Source: Piezodorus guildinii
Taxonomy: Eukaryota > Arthropoda > Insecta > Hemiptera > Pentatomidae
Direction of reading: 5' to 3'
Assembly (NCBI GenBank): GCA_023052935.1
Contig: CM041294.1
Span: 88,582,616-88,646,615 of the forward strand
Length of the DNA: 64,000 bases
Of the stretch, positions 34,401-48,486 are shown piece by piece; the stretch's first letter is position 1, and every line of letters begins with the position of its first letter. The notes under the pieces were generated by a model. It had not been told where the DNA came from. It ran no database searches and saw only the letters and a program-made list of their open reading frames with translations. The translations under genes and the position numbers were made by a program.

Positions 34401-37400
34401 ATGGATGAAAGCTGGTTCCAAAGAATAAGTTTCTTTAATATGCAGTGAAGTGCCACCGTAACAGTCAATCTTATTTATAAAATACGTTGGGCCAGCCAAT
34501 TTGATGGATAACTTTCGGAAATTTGCTATCTGAATTAAAACACAAATGATTTGAAGTACTAATTTATTTTGCTGAATATCAACACAACCATATAAATTTC
34601 GTGGGGCGGCGTGATCTAGTGGATAGATCACTTTCATACTGTTTTCCGGGTCCTGGGTTCGAATCCTAGCTGTGGCAGAAAATTATATATTCTGTTATTT
34701 CAGCCGTAAGGCGGTCCTAGGGTATCGAGACCCTCCTGGCACACACTTTATATTGTACGGCCGTTGGCCTTGAAACAGTTCGAATCTCTATATGTACTGA
34801 ACCCAAGACCCTTCATAGGTTGTATAGGTACAGGTTTTTTATTTTGTTTTGTTTTTTCCTACCATACGAAGTTAAATTTCACTTATAACAAAATATTCAC
34901 TAATAATACCGAAACCCAACCATATTTAACAATAGAATCATTATTTAAATTCACCACAACACCGGCTCAACTCGATCTATCTATTCCCCCAAAGACAGAT
35001 AAATAAATATGTATTTGATATAAACATTGTTATTCACGTTAAACGGTGTTCAAAGTAATTAACTTGAAAGTAACCACCTAATGCGAAATTTTCAAAATAA
35101 TATATTTTTTTTTGTTTGTTTTTTTTTATTTAACGTCACTTAATGGTACTGTGGCTAATCGAACGATACTACAAAGAAGGTGATACATTTTGCCTATCAA
35201 GGGGTGATTAGTATAGGAATTTTTTACAAGTACCTGACATCTCAAAAGCCAGAGGACCGCATAACCAAGGATTTTTCACTTTCTTTCATAAAATCATAGG
35301 GCAATTTGTCGAATTCGAACCCACAATCTTGTGCATAGAAGGCTGTTATCAGGATACTGCACCACAGAAAATACAGATTACAATAAATAAACATTATTGA
35401 GATTTAATATTAATAATATGATATAAACAGTATTAATCTCACCTTTTTACGTTCACTTACCTATTTATGGAATATATAGTGAGGGAAAATATTGCGATCC
35501 AGTTTTCAATGAAAATACTCATTTTAGGGTCCAATGAGTCCAAAAGACCAAGTCCCGTAAAAAGGTCTGTGTGTAGATGTTACAAAATACATTTTCGTCA
35601 ATATCAACTAACTAGAAGAGCCACTTTATACCATGCATTTTGCACCCTTTTACGATTTTCTCGAAAACGTTTGAGCCGTTTTTGACTAAACTCGCTATGT
35701 CGATGTAAAATTAATTGCGTTTTAATATCAGGTAGGTTTCATTCTGATTGAAATAGTCTGACAGGGCTTAAATGACGATATTTTATATTTTCTTCTTCTT
35801 AAGTACCTTTAATTTTGTAAATTCTATCAAAATAACCATATCATCTTCTTACCATTGATAAAAAACAGGTGAATATAAAAGTTGAATGAATTCGATTTCC
35901 AACTAAAGCAGAAAACTGAAAAAAAACAACAACAGTTTTTAATGCTTTTTTTCTGTTTTTTAACATAGGAACAAATATTAATATACCGTTGGAAAGCGTG
36001 TGATGAAAAACCGATAAATCGAACTGATCATTTCAAATAATAATATAATAGATTTTTTAATAAAACACATGTTTCTATAAAAATTCAATTTAATTAATGC
36101 CTTCATAGTTTCACTCATTTTTATCTCTGTATTTGAAAATTCTTTAATCTATTTTAACAACGGAGGTAAGTGAAAGTCGTGTGTTGCTCGCACCAGATTT
36201 TTAGTGTTTTATTGACTTAAGGAAACAAGATCATGTTAGTATTTATTTCGTAACGAAGCTTAATTCGTTTATACCCTTATAGGAAATATTTTTGTTGATA
36301 TTAGTTTATATTTACAGCACGAACCCACTATTCCATGCATATAATGTTCTCGTGTTGGTTGGTTTGTTTTATTCATGATACATCATTTTGGCTACTGTAG
36401 CGAACGAAGCTACAGCGGGAGTCCTGAGTTTTGCCTGTAACGGTGTCACACAAACATGGGGTTGCAGGACGGTTTCAGGTCCCTCAGTGTTGTCAGGTGG
36501 AAAGTAATTTAATTATTACTATTAAGTTTTTACCTACAACACTGATGTAACCAACCAATTACCTGCATTGTGTGCATTGTGTGTACGTTGTTGTATTGTG
36601 TTGAGCTAATAAAAAAAATCTAGTTCGGGCAACACACGACTTTCACTTACCTCCTTTTTTAAAATCGATTAAAGAATTTTCAAGTACAGTAAGAGATAAA
36701 AATCTGATGCGGGCAACACACGACTTTCACTTACCTCCATTTTTAAAATCAATGAAAGAATTTTCAAAAACAGTTATATACAGAGATAAAAATATGTGAA
36801 ACTATTAAAGAATTAATTAAATTGAATTTATATAGAAACATGTGTTTTATTAAAAAATCTATTATATTATTATCTAAAACAATCAGTTAGTTTTATTTTC
36901 ATTTCATCACTCTTGTTTAACTTATAAAACTTGTGTATGAGATAATATTTATTCTGAAAGCTTTAGCTTTCCAATGGTATATCATACATGTATATTACTG
37001 TTCTTATGTTCAAAAACAAAAAATTGCATTAAAAAAATATTGTTCTGTTTTCTCCTTTAGCTGGGTATCGAATTCATTCAATTTATATATTTACCTGTTT
37101 TTCATCGGTGGCAACAAGATAATATAGTTATTTGTATAGAATCAACAAAATTAAAGGTACTTTAGAGAAAGAAAAGACTTTTCGTTTCCGCCCGGTAGTT
37201 ACCACACACTCACACACACACACACACACACACACACGTACACAGACACACACACACACACATGAAGAACTACAGCAGGACAAATGGCAAGAATTTCGAA
37301 ACAGATCAAGGAAGAAACCGCGCCCTAAACCACCGAGGCCTGACGCGGTCATCATGAAAATACCAAGCTCTACTAGATGTCATGCGAAAGGTGAGAGAAG

Positions 37401-40400
37401 ATCCGGCAATGGTGCGTATTGTTTCTTCAATCACCAAGTTCCGAAAAATTAATAAAGGGCCTGTTGCTCCAATTGGACCGGAAGAAAGTGCAATCCCTTG
37501 CTGCGCTAAAAAGCTCGATGGAAGGAGTACTCGGCTAAGGGGCGGAAGTGCGAACCTGGACGGAGGAATCCCTGTTTGAGCTGCGAGATTTGGATGCTCT
37601 CACCACCAAAGAGGAGATTGCGGATGCCTTAAAACCTCTCCTAGGTGAAGAGATAGTGCCGACCACAGCAGTAAAATCCATTCTCCAAGCTTATGGAGGA
37701 ACACAAACAGCAGTCATTACACTTCCGGTTCTCCAGGCTAGGAAGGTTATAGCTTGTTGAAAGGTTCGCGTAGGCCTGGTTGTTAGTCGGATACGCGAAA
37801 GACTTAAGGTGCCAAAGTGTTTCCGTTGCTGGGAGTACGGACACATAACCCGGAATTGTGTTGGAAAGGATAGGACCAACTTATGTCGAAATTGTGGTAA
37901 AGCAGGTCACAAAGCTGCTGATTGTGATCAGAAACCTCAATGCGCATTATGCACCGGAAATGGAGATGCTAACCACCCAGCGAAGGTAGTAGATGCCCAG
38001 CTTTTCGTGTAGCATTGAGAACGACGCAAATTCAACAACATCGTAGATGAGGATACTCCAGTTGAATTTGAACCATTGTGAAGCTGCTCAGGATCTCCTC
38101 TGCCAAAATGTACAGGAACAACAAATCGACGTCGCTAAACATTGTGAACAATATAGAAATCTAGATGAAAACTCGTGGGTGTCCGATGCCAGTGGTAAAA
38201 CTGCTATCTGGGCCTGTAACTCCCAAGCTATACAGGAAGTAGATATTGCATCACACTCTGGCTTCGTATGGGCGAGGATCAATGACGTGTTCATCTTCAG
38301 CTGCTACGCCTGTCCCAGCATCACCATCGAAGACTTCGCAAATTTGTTGGATCGCTGGTGAATTCAACGCATGGGCAATACATTGGGGAAGTAGGAGAAC
38401 AAATCGACGAGGTGAAGTTCTTCTGGAAGCTGTTGCGCAATTAAATTATATGATTCTTATGAACACCGGAACAAGCCCGACGTTCAGTAGAGCAGGAAGA
38501 ACATCTATTATCGATTTGACGTTCATCAGTGGACGCATACAAAGCAACACTACTTGGAAAGTTTGTGAATTTTATACATCACCAGGCAATATTGATTACG
38601 CTGGATAAACCTACAAGGAAGAAGAGTTGTCGATGGAGAACAAATGGCTGGAACGCGAAAACCTTTGATGAACATTCATTCACTCTAATGCCGAGTCAGC
38701 CGAGGTAAAGGCGCGTATACTGACCTCTTTTATATCTGGGACTTGTGATGCAGCTATAACCCGCTCAAAGCCTGGACAAGATCATTCCTCAGTGTACTGC
38801 TGGACGGATACCATAGACGATCTTCGCCGGTGTTGCAACCAAGCAAGAAGACGTTACCAGCGAGCGAGACGTCTTCCGGAGTTCTCTGTGCTACATGAGG
38901 AGTTTAAAAGAGCAAGAAGGAACCTCCGACAGGCTATTAAAGAAAGCAAGCGACGGTGCTTTAAAGAACTTTGCGATGAGGTGGATGCAGACCCATGGGG
39001 TAGACCTTACAAAATACAAAATTGCACTTAAGAAACTAGGTAAAGGCACGATGCAGCTCCCCACGAAATCAAACGTTATAGAAAAAATCGTCAGAGCACT
39101 ATTCCCAGAACAGGTGAAAACTGTTGCACGTATAGACGATACATATTCAGCTATACATATCCCTCAAATCACGCAAGAAGAGATAGAGAACATCGCCTCG
39201 GACCTACAACTTGGCAGGGCACCAGGAATTGACGGAATTCCGAATGTAGGCTCTGAAGGTGGCGCTCAGGAAGCGGCCGGACCTTTATATCGATCTGTTC
39301 AATTGTTGCATCCGGGAAGGCTTCATTCCGAAACCTTGGATGAGACAGCGACCTCGTGCTTATTCCAAAGAGTAAAGGAACACTGGAAGATCCGTCAACC
39401 TATCGCCCGATTTGTTTACTGGATACTATGGGCAAGGCATTTGAGAAACTCCTTATCACCATGGGAGTTAATGGCCTCTCGCGGGCTCAATACGGATTTC
39501 GTAGATAGCAGTTGGATTGGTAGTCGAGACGGCCAGCAATCGCAGGAGCAAGGTGGAGGAGTGGTGCCAAGTGTTATGCTGCAATCATCACTCTAGATGT
39601 TAAGAATGCTTTTAACACTGCAAGATGGACCTGTATACTAGATGCCCTGCGGACTATGGCGATGCCAGCCTATCTTATGAGAGTCCTCACAGACTATTTG
39701 AAAGATAGAGTTCTGCTCTATAATTCAGACATTGGCCAAAGGAGATACGAGGTGACAGATGGTGTTCCGCAGGGCTCGGTAGTAGGGCCTCTTCTGTGGA
39801 ACGTCATGTACGACGAAATCTTTAAATTGACAATGCCAGAGGGGGCTACAGTTGTAGGCTTCGCAGATGACGTTGCAGTTGTAGTAGCGGCGAAGTATTT
39901 GGAGAAGTTATCCTCATCGCTAACAGGCTATTGCTATGTACGAGGTTGGCTGTCTTCGGTAGGCCTACAACTTGCAGACCACAAGACCGAGGTTCTCCTA
40001 GTAACTAGTTGAAAACAAGCTGAATCCGTCACTATCACGGTGGGTAGGCACGAAATTCGTTCCCAGTCTTGTTTAAATACCTAGAAGTCATGATTGATTG
40101 AAGTCTTCTTGCTACAGTTGTCTCTTCGATTATGTTATATGCAGCTCCCATTTGGAAAGATGCGATGGGTACTAAATCATACCGGAGACAGATGGTTTCC
40201 ATTTATCGCGAGCGTTGGGAGGCTGCAAATTCTGGGAGGTGGACTCGCAGGTTAATACCCGATGTGGGCTTGTGGTTTGGTCGCCGGCATGGTGAGGTGG
40301 ACTTCTACATTACCCAACTTTTGACCGGACATGGATGCTTCAGAGCCTACTAGTACCGATTCAAACTGGACAACACTGCAGAGTGCCCTGCATGTCGAAC

Positions 40401-43400
40401 TGTCGAGGAAACAGCGGAGCACGTGTTTTTCGCCTTCACTCGCTTTGCGGAAAAAAGAAGCACATTGGTGAGGGTGTGTGGAGGAACGATCACAACAGAT
40501 AATGTAGTAAGCCAAATGCTGCGATCGGAAGAACATTGAGACGCAGTGAAGAAATTCACCGCAGTCGTCCTGAAGAGATTGAGAGAGGAAGAGAGATCCA
40601 GAAGACGTGACTAACCGTATAAATCATGTGAAGAAATGAAGCGGCACTCGGCCATTTCCCTTCATGAAGTAATGCCTAGCGGCGGTCCCGTGGAGAGAAA
40701 TGAACAGGTGTAGGGCGGTGGTTTTAGTGGGTAAAAATCCCACACACGGATAGGTACGGGCCTATCCGCTTCTTTTGAAGATTTCCACCGACTCTCGTAA
40801 AAAAAAACACACAGACCTTTTTGCGGAACTTGGTTATTTGGACTCAGGGGACCCTAAAACGTGTATTTCCGTTGAAAACTGGAATTCGAAAATGTTGACG
40901 ATCGCAATACTTTACCTTACTATATATAGTAAGTGAAAGTAAAACGTGTGTGTGTATGGACCTAAAAAACATTCTTTCTATGTTTGTTTAAGCATCAAGT
41001 AAAAGTTTATTTTTTTATGTCTTATCTTCAATGATTTTTATAGTGTTAAATCGTCTTTTTAGTTAATTAAAGTGTCTTTTATTTTCGTACTTTATTTCTT
41101 TTATTTTTTTCCAATACCCATCAAAATGGTGAAACCCGACGTGATGACCGAAGAGACGGATAAGAAGCCAGCAGGTGTAGAGGTAAGTGCTAGTGCACAT
41201 GCTAATATTAGAATCCCTACATTCTGGGGAGCTGACCCAGAATTATGGTTTTGCCAGGCCGATGCCGTGTTTGCCGCATCCAAAGTCACGAGCTCTAGAA
41301 TAAAATTCCAAATAGTGGTGGCGAATTTAGAATTTGAAATTCTAAAACAAGTTTCGGAGTTAGTGAAAAACCCATTAACAGAGCCCTATAAAGCCCTTAA
41401 GGAAAGGCTTATTTCCACTTATGCCGAGTCTGAAAATCAACGTATTAAGCGTTCATTGGAGGCCAAGCACCCCACCGTCGGAGAACGGCCCTCTGATTTT
41501 ATAATGATAATAAAAATAATAATAATAATAATAAAAAAAAAATTAAAACGGCTGGCAGGTAGTTCTGTTTCCTCCGAACTACTTAGAAATATGTGGCTGA
41601 AATCACTACCGGAAAGGATTTTCCAATATTCATCAACTGCATCAACATTTAATTAAGATAGGAATCTTCAACGAGCACCTGCCATAAACGGGTTTGGGAC
41701 CACTAATTTACGCCCCATAAACGGGAAAATCCTAGCGTTCATGTGCCAGGTTTTCCACCTTGGGCATAGAAGACTAATGCGCTAGCCACTACACCACAGG
41801 TAACCTCCTGTTTCCCTTAGTAACTAATCCATAAGTTTCTATTGACTGTTACTAGGTGCTTTACCTCAATGAGCGACCCCATTTTGTCAATGACCATGAT
41901 CAAGAGGAGACAGATGACGCCATAGATGACAACGATGGCTTGCATTATCAGTGCTGCTTTGGTCTCCCGGGTCTTCTTGTCTAACAGAGGCTCGATGAAG
42001 TCCTCGTAGGTTGTACCAGCGACGGTGTTCAATCCGGCTGACATAGTACTGCCAAAGAAACAAATGTTATTGTATTATTATTAATTTGAAAAGTTATGAA
42101 TCACAAAGTATTTAATGAGTGGATCCATCACTTTTTGAATGATGGATTAAAACAAGATTTATTTTATTTTATTTTTTTACAAAAATATTTTTTTTGCAAA
42201 TTGAATGATGTGCGTTTATGTTTTAAAAAGCTTTGTCAGACCGATTTGGAGTTCATCGCTTTGGAAGCTATAGTTAATCGTAAGGATAAGTGTAATTAGA
42301 AAGAGAATTGTTTATTATATAACGTTTATTCATATTTATAAGTTTGTTATTTTAAAGTGAAGCATAGAAAACAGAAAATTTGATTTTTCCGCATAAAGAA
42401 AACTTGATTGCAATGTATGTCTTCCAAAACTATAGAAATAACAAAGGTTCCTATCCTACTAGGTTTATTACTATTTTATATTTCAAATGAAGTAATTAAA
42501 TTACATTTTAAAAGTTAAATTAAGTTCCCATAGGAATCTCATTTAGTTTATAGTGAAACATCTGTTTTCATGAAATATTATAAAATTTAAAATAAAATTA
42601 AGTTTATAGATTTATAACAACTTACCATCTATGCTAACAACTTAATTAAAATTCGGTACGTAATGTTGTTTCTAAAATCTTGCGTAGTAATGGAACAATA
42701 TAACTTGTACGATCCTGTATCTTTAACTATTATAACCTCCCTCTTTACCAATAACATATGTTCATAAGTTTATGAGCTTACAACTTTATATTAACTTGTA
42801 CGATTTATTTAATTTCATTATAACTGTTCTAAAATCTTGCTCCTTCCAACGGTATATTATACGTCTATGTTACTACTTATATTTCCAGAATAATTTTTTG
42901 ATGACTTGGTTACAGAAAATTTACTTTTCCCGTTTAAAGAAAAGCTCAATTGCGATGTATTTTACTAACAAAACTTTCAGGAAAGAATTCTCTATATGAT
43001 GGTGAAAACCGTATCAAAATCCGGCTCGTGGCTTAGAAGGAGTTAGCGGAAAACAAAATCGCGTTACCATTTTAAATATAAAGATCTGTTCCCCGGTTTT
43101 ATTAATGACCTCTTTAGCACCTTTTTGACAATTAATTCACATTATTCACTCATATTTATTAAAAGTATTTGATATAAATCAAATTTTCTGAAATCCACCC
43201 TTATATCTTCATTATTGATTTTAAATATTAACTCTTTAACGGCCGTGGTTAATCTAATTTATTTTTGCTTAACTTGGATATTAAGATTAATATTTAATTA
43301 AATCACCTATGTTGTAAATATTCGTATAATTTCTATCAATATGTATAATAAAATTTATTCCTTAAGACCTTGGGCACTGATTGTAAGTTTAAGAAAATCG

Positions 43401-44812
43401 TGTATCATTATAAAAATATCTCTGTTCATTAAAAGAAATAAGTATTTATATTGTATTTAATAATTCATATTACCAAATATTATAAAGTCGCAGTTGTCCA
43501 ATATCAGTTAAAAAAATAAATAAAAAAATAAAAGAGGGGGGTGCTACTACTATAACCATTAAATTACAGATTTTCCACTGTCGATATTACTAGCTCGCCA
43601 AAATTTCCCATTTTTGAGTTATCGGTGTTAAAATTGAGGAATTTACAAAAAGCTATGTCCATTTTGGGAAATCTATAGTGACAAGCATAATATATAAAAA
43701 TAACGTAATAGAAAACCTAATTAACTAACTAAGAATAACGGTTATAAAATTATAAACTGGAAAAACAAAATATTTATATCCCTGGTAAAAGGATATGTTC
43801 AAGTAAAAAGAAAAATAATTTTAAATTTTATATAATTGTACAGATTATTGATTAAAAAATTAATTAAATAGTATCTTATTATAATTTGTATATAGTTTTA
43901 CTTATTCAAAACCTTATAAATAATAATAATTGTAATTAAATCCACAGGTTTATCAGTATTCCTCTATAAATAGACTCATGGCAGGCTATACCATACTTGA
44001 AATACATAACTGCTTAAGGGTTTAGTGGATCCTAAACGAATGACACGATTCTAGTGTTATATTATATAGATGTATGTGTTTGTTTATTTTATTTAACGTC
44101 CCATTATCGGACGATGCCACACTGGAAGTCCTAAATTTTGCCTATCCAGGTTTAATTAGGATAGGGATCTTTAACGAGTACCTGACATCGCACAGGCTCG
44201 GGACCACGTTTTAATGCCCCCTCCGAAGGACGGCATAACTGAGGATTTTTTACTCCCATTAAAAAATACTAGGGCTACTTGCGGGTTTGAACCCCTTATA
44301 GGTATGTGCGTTACATGAACCTTTTTCTAATCTCTTATCCTTACTACTCATAATAAATATATATCTGTATTATATAATAATAATATGATAAATAAATTAA
44401 ACATTACCTTAGCGCTGCACAAACTACTCCCGCAAGGAACAAGCCTGGCAGTCCCTTAACATTCCCGGTAACATCGAGGATGAAGTGTGGGAGAATCTGA
44501 TCTGGCCTTTGTATCATCTACAATTATGGAATTTCTACATATTATAATATTATTACTTTCACTTACATTTTATAAAATATATAGTAAGAGAAAGTATACA
44601 ATCGTGATAATTTTCAAATTCCAGTTCTCAACGGAAATACGCGTTCTAGGATCCCCTGAGTCCAAATAACCAAGAAGTGCGAAATGGCTGTGTGTGGTTA
44701 AGTCTATATGTGGTAAGTCTACCACGAAAACGAAAAGGTATACGAAAGTGAAATTTCATATTTAATACGATTTTTTCAAACACAGCTCTAACGATTTTGA
44801 TTACTTTTATAT

Positions 44813-44856
<44 letters not shown>

Positions 44857-47800
44857 ATATATTATTATATATATATGGGTTGTAGTGGTACAGGTTTATA
44901 TATATATAATATATGTAAAATTTAATATAATTTTTATTATTTTATTATAAATTCATTTCTGATTGAAATAGTCTGACAGGGCTTAAATGCTGATATTTAA
45001 AATTTTCTTCCTCAAAAGTAACTTAAATTTTGTAGATTTGAAAAACATTAAGCAAACTATCGTGTTAGCATTGGTAAACTGGTCCGGCAACACACGACTT
45101 TCACGTACCTCCGTTTTTAGAATCAATTAAAGAATTTTCAAATAGAGTTAGAGATAAAAATGAGTGAAACCATTAAAGAATTAATTAAATGGAATTTCTA
45201 TAGAAACATGTGTTTTATTAAAAAATCTATTAAATTATTATCTAAAATAATCACTTAGTTTTATCGGCTTTTCATCACTCTCTACTAACTTTTAAAAGCT
45301 TGTGTATGAGATAATCTTTTTTCTAAAATCTCAAGCTTTCCAACGGTATATCATATATTTTTTCAGTTTTCTCCTTTAGTTGGGTATCGAATTCATTCAA
45401 TTTATATAATTGCCTGTTTTTCATCAGTGGTAATAAGATAATATAGTTATTTTTATAGAATCAACAAAATTAAAGGCACTTTAGAGAGAGAAAATTATCG
45501 GCATTTAAGCCCTGTCAGACCATTTTAATCCGGATGAAACCTAAATGGCATTAAAGCACATACAATTTTACATCGATATTGCGAGTTTAAACAAAATCGT
45601 CGGAACCGTTTTCGAGAATATCGAAAAAAGGTGCAAAATGCATAGTATAAAGTGGCTCTTCTGATAAGCTGATTTTGATGAAAAAGATTTTGTAACGTCT
45701 CGGGCGTATAGTTGTCTTAATTATGAAATTTCAATTTAATAGGACTTACCGTTTTCACACACACACACACACACAGACCTTTTTGCGGGACTTGGTTATG
45801 TAGACTCAGGGGACCCTAAAATACTCTCTGTGTTCATGTTTACGCGGTCAATAATGTCAACATATTCTGTAAAAGGATTAGTCTAAGTGTTTTTATCTAA
45901 ATCGTAAAGGGGACCTCAGGTTCAAAACTATTGTCATTTTTGAGATACTGTGATGATCAGAGAATTGAGTGAATTGTAACTTAATAAATATTAATAAAAT
46001 TATATTATAAAACATACATAAAATGTTATATGAATGATAAATGTATAATATATACTTACACCACTAGCCTGTGGGTCACAACCTTTATACTGCGCATATA
46101 CGACGAATCCTACATAAGCACAAAGAATTGTCAAAACCGATCCGCCGATCATGAAATTGTAGGCTGCCCTGTTTAATGATTTTATTTAATTGATATATTT
46201 ATGTATTTAACTATTTTTATCAATATATATTTTTTATTTCCTCCATGGATTAGCTTACCATTTAGCTTCTCTGAGTGTTTTCAGCGCAACGAACCTTTGG
46301 ATAGCAGAAGGGTTTATAGACGAACTTCCAGTCCAAAGTACTGTTAGGCCGATACAAACGCTCCAAAAAGTCGTTCTTATCCTTGGATCGAAATCCATCC
46401 TGGAAAAATAATAATTCTTTAAAGATTTAGGCAAAATTATAAATTAAGGTGGCTTTGACAAAACTATTGTATGATGAATTAAAAAAATACTCATTCTTGG
46501 ACTAAGGCCGATATACCAATAAAATCAATTATTATTTATCAACTGTGGAAAAATATGCATTGAAAGATAATTATTAATTCGACCGAACGCAATCAATAAA
46601 TCAACGGCTGAAGGACGAACCGAACTCTATGCGTCTACTAGGTCAAAGCGTCCGGTTTTGAACAGAAAAAATCACTAATGGACGGAGTTTTATCATAAGG
46701 CTTCGTCGGCACACACATTGCAAAGTTGTTTAACCGTTTGCGCTACGGATTTCCTTTTTTGGGGTTTGGTCAAAGGTTTATCAGAGGGACAAAACGTTAT
46801 TTAGTGATCATTTAATATTAGGCTAAGGAAGTTGTTGTTATTGATTAGTTGAGGATTGAGAATGGTAATAATGGTAAACCACAATACCTGAAAAGTTCAG
46901 TCCTGTCTCCTTCCACAGCTGATTCTATAACATAAGAGAAACCGCCGACTTTGATAGTGCCGATGACGGCCACTGCAATCACTGAAAGCACCGTCACCGA
47001 GCCTTGGAAAGTGTCCGCCCAGACTACTGCTTTCAAGCCGCCCTGCAAAGTAAGAACATAACAAACTGTTAACTAACAACAAGGCTGCAATATATTCGCT
47101 CTTCAGGGAAATATTGCAGTTTATGATAACTTTTTTTTAGCCCCGTAGCATTTCTCTGCTTGGAAACAATTCAGTATTTACTATGATATTCTTAAAAATT
47201 TATTTTAAGAGTTTAAACTCGCCCGAAACGGTTGCAGTCGGCCAGATACATCAATCAAGTTTGGGACAAGGGCAGTATCCAAAAGTAAAATGTTCAACAG
47301 CGGTTGGAAAATTTCTGGTAGGGAGACTTTTGCCTTTCCAAGACAAAGAAAGTTTTAGAAGGACTGCCTCTATTGATGGCGACGTTCTGCGGGCTTTGGT
47401 GGATGGAAATAACAGAACAACTATTTAAATAATTGAAGTGAAAGTTAACCTCGGCAAATTGGACACCTCAAGGTGATTGGATGGTAGTAAAAAGCTTGGA
47501 AGTTGGTTAGCACGCACATTAAACGACTGCTATAAAAATAAGCGATTTGCAATTTGAGTCTCATTCACCTCTTGGCGACGCAAGACACCATTTCTGTCCA
47601 CATACGCCCTATTCTCCACACTTTTCTTTCGCCAACTGAAAACAACTTTTTTAGACTTCGAAACCACTTTTTACAAAACCAGCGATCCTTGCTTCAGACG
47701 GGTGCAATTTAAATGTGGTGCCTGCCATTTACGCTTAAAAAAGGTTATGATTGACCAATTAAGACTTTATCACTTTTTGATTATGAGCTCAGTAAATATA

Positions 47801-48039
47801 TTTATTCTGTAACGTCTATTCATTATTATATTTAACCATAAGCAAAAATTAGAATTATGAATAGGTCAATATATCAAAATTTGTTAATTTTATTTTTTTG
47901 TTATTTTAGAAAGCTCCATTTTATTCAGTTTATTACAAATGAACTATTCAAAATATATTGTAAAAGATTGATTTATTTTCTATGGGTGTCCCATTTTGTT
48001 GAAAGCGGAACATCTGTTTTCAAGAAATGCTCTAAAAGT

Positions 48040-48096
<57 letters not shown>

Positions 48097-48424
48097 TCCG
48101 CATATCCTCTGGTGATCGCGTCACGATTAAAGGGCTTGACCGATATCGCTATTTCTTTTTTTGTTGTGTTTATAACAGTCAGAAAAAGGATCTTATAAAA
48201 GAAAAAAAAGAGAAAAGTTACTTTGGTAGTTAGTTTTTTTGTTGTATTTTTAAAAATTAATATTCTTATGTATTGATTCATTATTGTGTATATATTTTAT
48301 TGTAATTTTATGCTGAGTAAATATTGTATGAATGTAGTATGTATGATATCTTTCTTCACTACTATTGATGTCCAAATTGGGACAGACTGTAATTTTACTT
48401 GATAAAAAATTGTTGTTGTTGAAT

Positions 48425-48486
<62 letters not shown>

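Larger units (their letters stand above)
37262..40807 (+). mobile_element. R1-clade LINE inserted in (AC)n
   Basis: Both ORFs are recognisable but decayed, followed by a 3' untranslated region and a short A-run (40799-40807). The 5' end is probably truncated: only about 3.5 kb remain, while R1 elements are usually longer. Gag knuckle order, an endonuclease opening LQLNLNHCEAAQDLL, GFADDVAVV in RT and a Cys/His C-terminus all match R1-clade elements. Within that clade, Waldo and Mino lineages are known to insert into (ACAY)n and (AC)n repeats, which fits this site. Confidence 0.85.
36704..40940 (+). mobile_element. (AC)n-cored element split by an R1-clade LINE
   Basis: Left part 36704-37261 ends in an AC-rich tract. 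The right part, 40808-40940, resumes with ACACACAGACCTTTTTGCGG and ends in the palindrome TACTATATATAGTA and GTGAAAGT. The LINE occupies exactly the AC tract. Confidence 0.82.

Noticed and set aside
34598..34672. Possible tRNA gene
   Set aside because: It has A- and B-box text, but the acceptor ends do not pair and a SINE-like body follows. Called a SINE head.
37128..37355. Minus frame with Cys-Val repeats
   Set aside because: Translation of the (AC)n tract within the interspersed element.
47183..47428. 81-codon plus frame in an SLC5 intron
   Set aside because: No recognisable domain; its length is not surprising by chance, and flanks show no promoter or splice signals I trust.
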